Below, piece by piece: positions 62,601-64,000 of a stretch of DNA of 64,000 nt. A program made the position numbers and the translations under genes. Under the pieces are notes generated by a model. That model worked only from the letters and a program-made list of their open reading frames with translations, did not search any database and was not told the origin of the DNA. The number at the start of each line of letters is the position of its first letter. Position 1 is the first letter of the stretch. Source of the stretch: Otis tarda (lineage: Eukaryota > Chordata > Aves > Otidiformes > Otididae); contig CM048557.1 in the NCBI GenBank assembly GCA_026413225.1, positions 70,174,987 to 70,238,986 of the forward strand, read 5' to 3'.

Positions 62601-62922
62601 AAAGGTGTGGGCTGCAAAGTAACAACCACATATGAAAAGCACTACGCAGGCAGCAGGCACAAATACGTCTGAATAGAGCCTGAACAGCATTTCAGTAACA
62701 GATCTTATTTCTTACAGCAGCATAGAAATAAAGAGGCATTTCCAAAGTAACATGCACCGACTTACGATACAGTTAGAATCCATATACCTTTGTCTTGCTG
62801 ACGGTTATTTAATCCTAAAAACTGTAAATCAGAGTCCACGCTACCACTCTTCCCACGTGTCTGCGTGTATCCAAGTGTTCCACATTTCCCTGAAATTTGT
62901 GGCTGATGAGAGCCCATAGCAC
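36370..62922 (-). CDS. TOGARAM1: TOGARAM1 (FAM179B), TOG-array microtubule regulator; C-terminal 1,134 codons, 5' partial
   Basis: Twenty exons, in transcript order: 62788-62922, 61099-61395, 59831-60096, 58221-58453, 56349-56449, 52676-52837, 51105-51194, 50496-50662, 49758-49926, 49269-49403, 48400-48553, 47696-47801, 47062-47297, 43947-44105, 43256-43382, 42832-42950, 41219-41408, 39117-39336, 38261-38347, 36370-36623. Phases agree throughout; the first exon begins with two bases of a split codon. TOGARAM1 is a ciliary protein of about 1,700 residues that binds tubulin and microtubules through TOG domains; human mutations cause Joubert-type ciliopathy. This part holds the low-complexity linker and TOG3 and TOG4. 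The N-terminal TOG1 and TOG2, expected in the first coding exon(s), lie beyond 64000. The stop follows LEEFLEIAT. Confidence 0.96.
38688..38905 (-). mobile_element. CR1 LINE 3' fragment in a TOGARAM1 intron
   Basis: The plus strand begins CACAGAATCACGCAGAATGG and continues AGATCATCTGGTCCAACCCC, the reverse complement of a CR1 3' end. The minus-strand translation reads [20 protein letters not shown], the conserved CR1 ORF2 end. The copy is 5'-truncated and in the same orientation as the host gene. Confidence 0.88.
40158..41066 (+). mobile_element. CR1 LINE, 5'-truncated 0.9 kb copy with intact 3' end
   Basis: Plus-strand frames give CR1 ORF2 text in order: [88 protein letters not shown], then after a frame break [20 protein letters not shown] and [17 protein letters not shown]. 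It ends with the CR1 tail GGTCCCTTCCAACCCAAACC and TGATTCTATGAT. It lies antisense in the TOGARAM1 intron 39337-41218, ending about 150 bases from the next exon. It is a relative of the copy at 492-1236. Confidence 0.95.
41624..41660. repeat. (AT)n then (AC)n microsatellite
   Basis: About 12 AT units are followed by GTAC and about five AC units, inside the TOGARAM1 intron 41409-42831. The rest of that intron shows no feature. Confidence 0.9.
42832..48553 (-). CDS. TOGARAM1: TOGARAM1 TOG3 exons and the Ser-rich TOG3-TOG4 linker
   Basis: Exons 48400-48553, 47696-47801, 47062-47297, 43947-44105 and 43256-43382 encode TOG3: [20 protein letters not shown] followed by [76 protein letters not shown] and [20 protein letters not shown]. 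Exon 42832-42950 encodes the conserved serine-rich linker [19 protein letters not shown], which is probably phosphorylatable. The 47696-47801 exon uses a weak donor, GTTAAA. Confidence 0.93.
43383..47061. other. TOGARAM1 introns around exon 43947-44105
   Basis: Intron 43383-43946 holds a CR1 tail. Intron 44106-47061 is about 3 kb and AT-rich; minus-strand open frames such as 46320-46646 have a hydrophobic bias but no recognisable family. No repeat or RNA gene was found in the larger intron. Confidence 0.5.
43792..43854 (+). mobile_element. CR1 LINE 3' tail
   Basis: TTGGCAGTGTTAGGTTAACG and GTTGGACTCTATGACC lead to AATGATTCTGTGATTCTAT, the end of a CR1 of the type carrying the GTTAGGTTAACGGTTGGAC word. 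Only about 60 bases remain. Confidence 0.8.
48554..56348. other. TOGARAM1 introns of the linker section
   Basis: The introns between the exons listed for 49269-52837 are short and AT-rich. An AAATA-type repeat lies at about 51207-51235. The largest intron, 52838-56348, has a GC-rich patch near 53540-53700 unlike its surroundings. Open frames there (for example minus 55610-55948) show no recognisable domain, and no LTR or SINE could be named. Confidence 0.45.
49269..62922 (-). CDS. TOGARAM1: TOGARAM1 low-complexity linker exons between TOG2 and TOG3
   Basis: Ten exons (62788-62922 through 49269-49403) encode about 585 residues rich in Ser, Pro, Lys and Glu with no globular pattern. Notable parts are [20 protein letters not shown] (Ser/Thr-Pro sites), [17 protein letters not shown], an acidic stretch [38 protein letters not shown], and a charged probable helix [20 protein letters not shown] in exon 49758-49926. 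Frame continuity through every junction is the main evidence for the shorter exons. The 56349-56449 exon is also open in another frame, but only the frame reading [20 protein letters not shown] connects both sides. Confidence 0.88.
56450..58220. other. TOGARAM1 intron between exons 58221-58453 and 56349-56449
   Basis: About 1.8 kb, AT-rich. Nothing recognisable. The neighbouring intron 58454-59830 holds the CR1 tail described separately; intron 60097-61098 and intron 61396-62787 are also empty. Confidence 0.5.
59729..59813 (+). mobile_element. CR1 LINE 3' tail
   Basis: GACATGGTTTAGTGGACATG, GGTGTTAGGCTGATGGTTGG and ACTTGATCATCTTAGAGGTC are followed by TTTTCCAACCTTCATGATTC and TAT, the standard CR1 3' end. 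It ends 18 bases before the low edge of exon 59831-60096, so it abuts that exon's donor site. Confidence 0.9.
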
Positions 62923-64000
62923 CTTCCAGAAGAAAAACACAAATAATTAGACAAATACTTAACATACAGTATTCAACCAAAAATATACAATAAGATTTAA
63001 TAGTGAATTAAGACTCTTTGTCTAATTTTCTGTGTGAAACAGAACTACTTTCAAAGTATTTAATTCAAGAGTTTCTAAGCGACCTCAAAATACTGTTCAT
63101 AGGCACAAACTGGAAAAAGGCTGGCCGCTCTTCCCGGGCACTCTTCCAACTGAGAATTGTAGGGGGGCAAAAGAAAAACCCAGCACAATCCGCTCTTTGA
63201 ACATATGACAATAACAGGAAGGGAACACCTTAAAACCCCAAACCACAGTGAGTTTCTTTAGAGCGATGTCACTCGGCATAACAGCGAGTAACCGTGGCAT
63301 GCCACGCACAGCAGTGCTCCTCAGAAAAAGCCGAGAATACAAGCTACTGCCAAGCGAGGAGAATAAATCAGGCCTGGTCTTGCCCAGCCTGTGCACGTGC
63401 CTTTTGGCTGTTAAAGGACAAATCACTGAGTCTGCGTGGCCAGTGTAAATTGAGTGGAGCACTACAGCTGCATTCTTCTACAGACCTGGTTTTCAAAAAC
63501 ATGACATTTTTCATTTTTTTTAAAACGATCTTTAGAGCTTACTCTTCAGACCGCTCTGTACTCCGTCTGCTTATACAAAGCAAAAAGAGAAAAGGTGCAA
63601 ATCTCAAATAGAAATGCACTGATCTGCTCTTCCGAACAGCCTGTCATACGTAAACACGACCTTCCTGGCATGTTGCTTGGTTTAAGGTTTGGGATTTCAT
63701 ACCCTGCCACCACTACCAGCTCACCCTTGACAGCATACTTTTTACAACAATAACTGCTCTTCTAGCCAACAACAGATTCCTGCTCAAAAGTCAGTAAAAT
63801 TCTGTCTCTCCTTTTATTTTAGTGTTTTATCTGCAGTTTATACTGAATTTTACAGCGTGAAAGAATGCTGGCTGAATTAGTATTCTGTTGCTGATTCACA
63901 CGGTACTTCTTTCTCCTAATTCTGCAAAAGCAGCAGCAAGCTCTGCATTTCAGGGATACCCTGAGTCCTTGTGTTCAACACTTCTGTTCACGTAACCACA
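62923..64000. other. Start of a TOGARAM1 intron running off the window
   Basis: No exon could be supported. The minus open frame at 63097-63462 has no resemblance to TOGARAM1 or any family I know and lacks matching splice phases. The large N-terminal coding exon is expected further right. Confidence 0.5.

Noticed and set aside
63097-63462. Minus-strand 121-codon open frame near the right edge as an extra TOGARAM1 exon
   Set aside because: No similarity to the family and no acceptor/donor pair in the needed phases.

Overview
The window looks like avian nuclear DNA. It has five intron-split vertebrate genes, CR1 LINE fragments (two with the bird-type 3' end containing ATTCTATG-like octamers), an old MIR-like SINE, CpG-island promoters and modest introns. 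Four of the genes are in the order TOGARAM1 - PRPF39 - FKBP3 - FANCM, the arrangement known from human 14q21.2, read here in reverse. The species cannot be fixed from the sequence alone.

Layout. 1-3830: AT-rich DNA with one CR1 fragment and one MIR-like SINE. 3831-7584 (+): a complete four-exon gene for a 195-residue SOUL/HEBP heme-binding-family protein. 7585-13083: no coding sequence seen. 13084-16716 (-): only the first four coding exons of FANCM. 16717-16989: a head-to-head FANCM/FKBP3 promoter holding mirrored YY1-like sites, a consensus-like E2F site and a long hairpin-forming inverted repeat. 16990-21638 (+): complete FKBP3, seven exons, whose last intron has minor-spliceosome (U12) signals. 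22803-32614 (-): complete PRPF39, 13 coding exons, 669 codons, with a C/D-box snoRNA matching SNORD127 inside one intron and a candidate premature-stop cassette exon in another. 34650-35900: a CpG island that probably holds the PRPF39 promoter and non-coding first exon. 36370-62922 (-): the last 20 exons of TOGARAM1, covering the linker and the C-terminal TOG3 and TOG4 domains; the N-terminal exon(s) lie beyond the right edge.

The genes do not form one pathway. FANCM is a DNA translocase for cross-link repair, FKBP3 is a nuclear prolyl isomerase, PRPF39 is a U1 snRNP-associated splicing factor, its intronic snoRNA is predicted to guide 18S rRNA methylation, and TOGARAM1 regulates ciliary microtubules. 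The parts most worth checking are the opposite-strand SOUL gene beyond FANCM exon 4, the FANCM/FKBP3 promoter palindrome, the snoRNA, the U12 intron and the PRPF39 cassette exon. I found no clearly novel multi-gene system. Exon boundaries were set by hand from reading-frame continuity and GT/AG sites; every junction within the five genes keeps frame.
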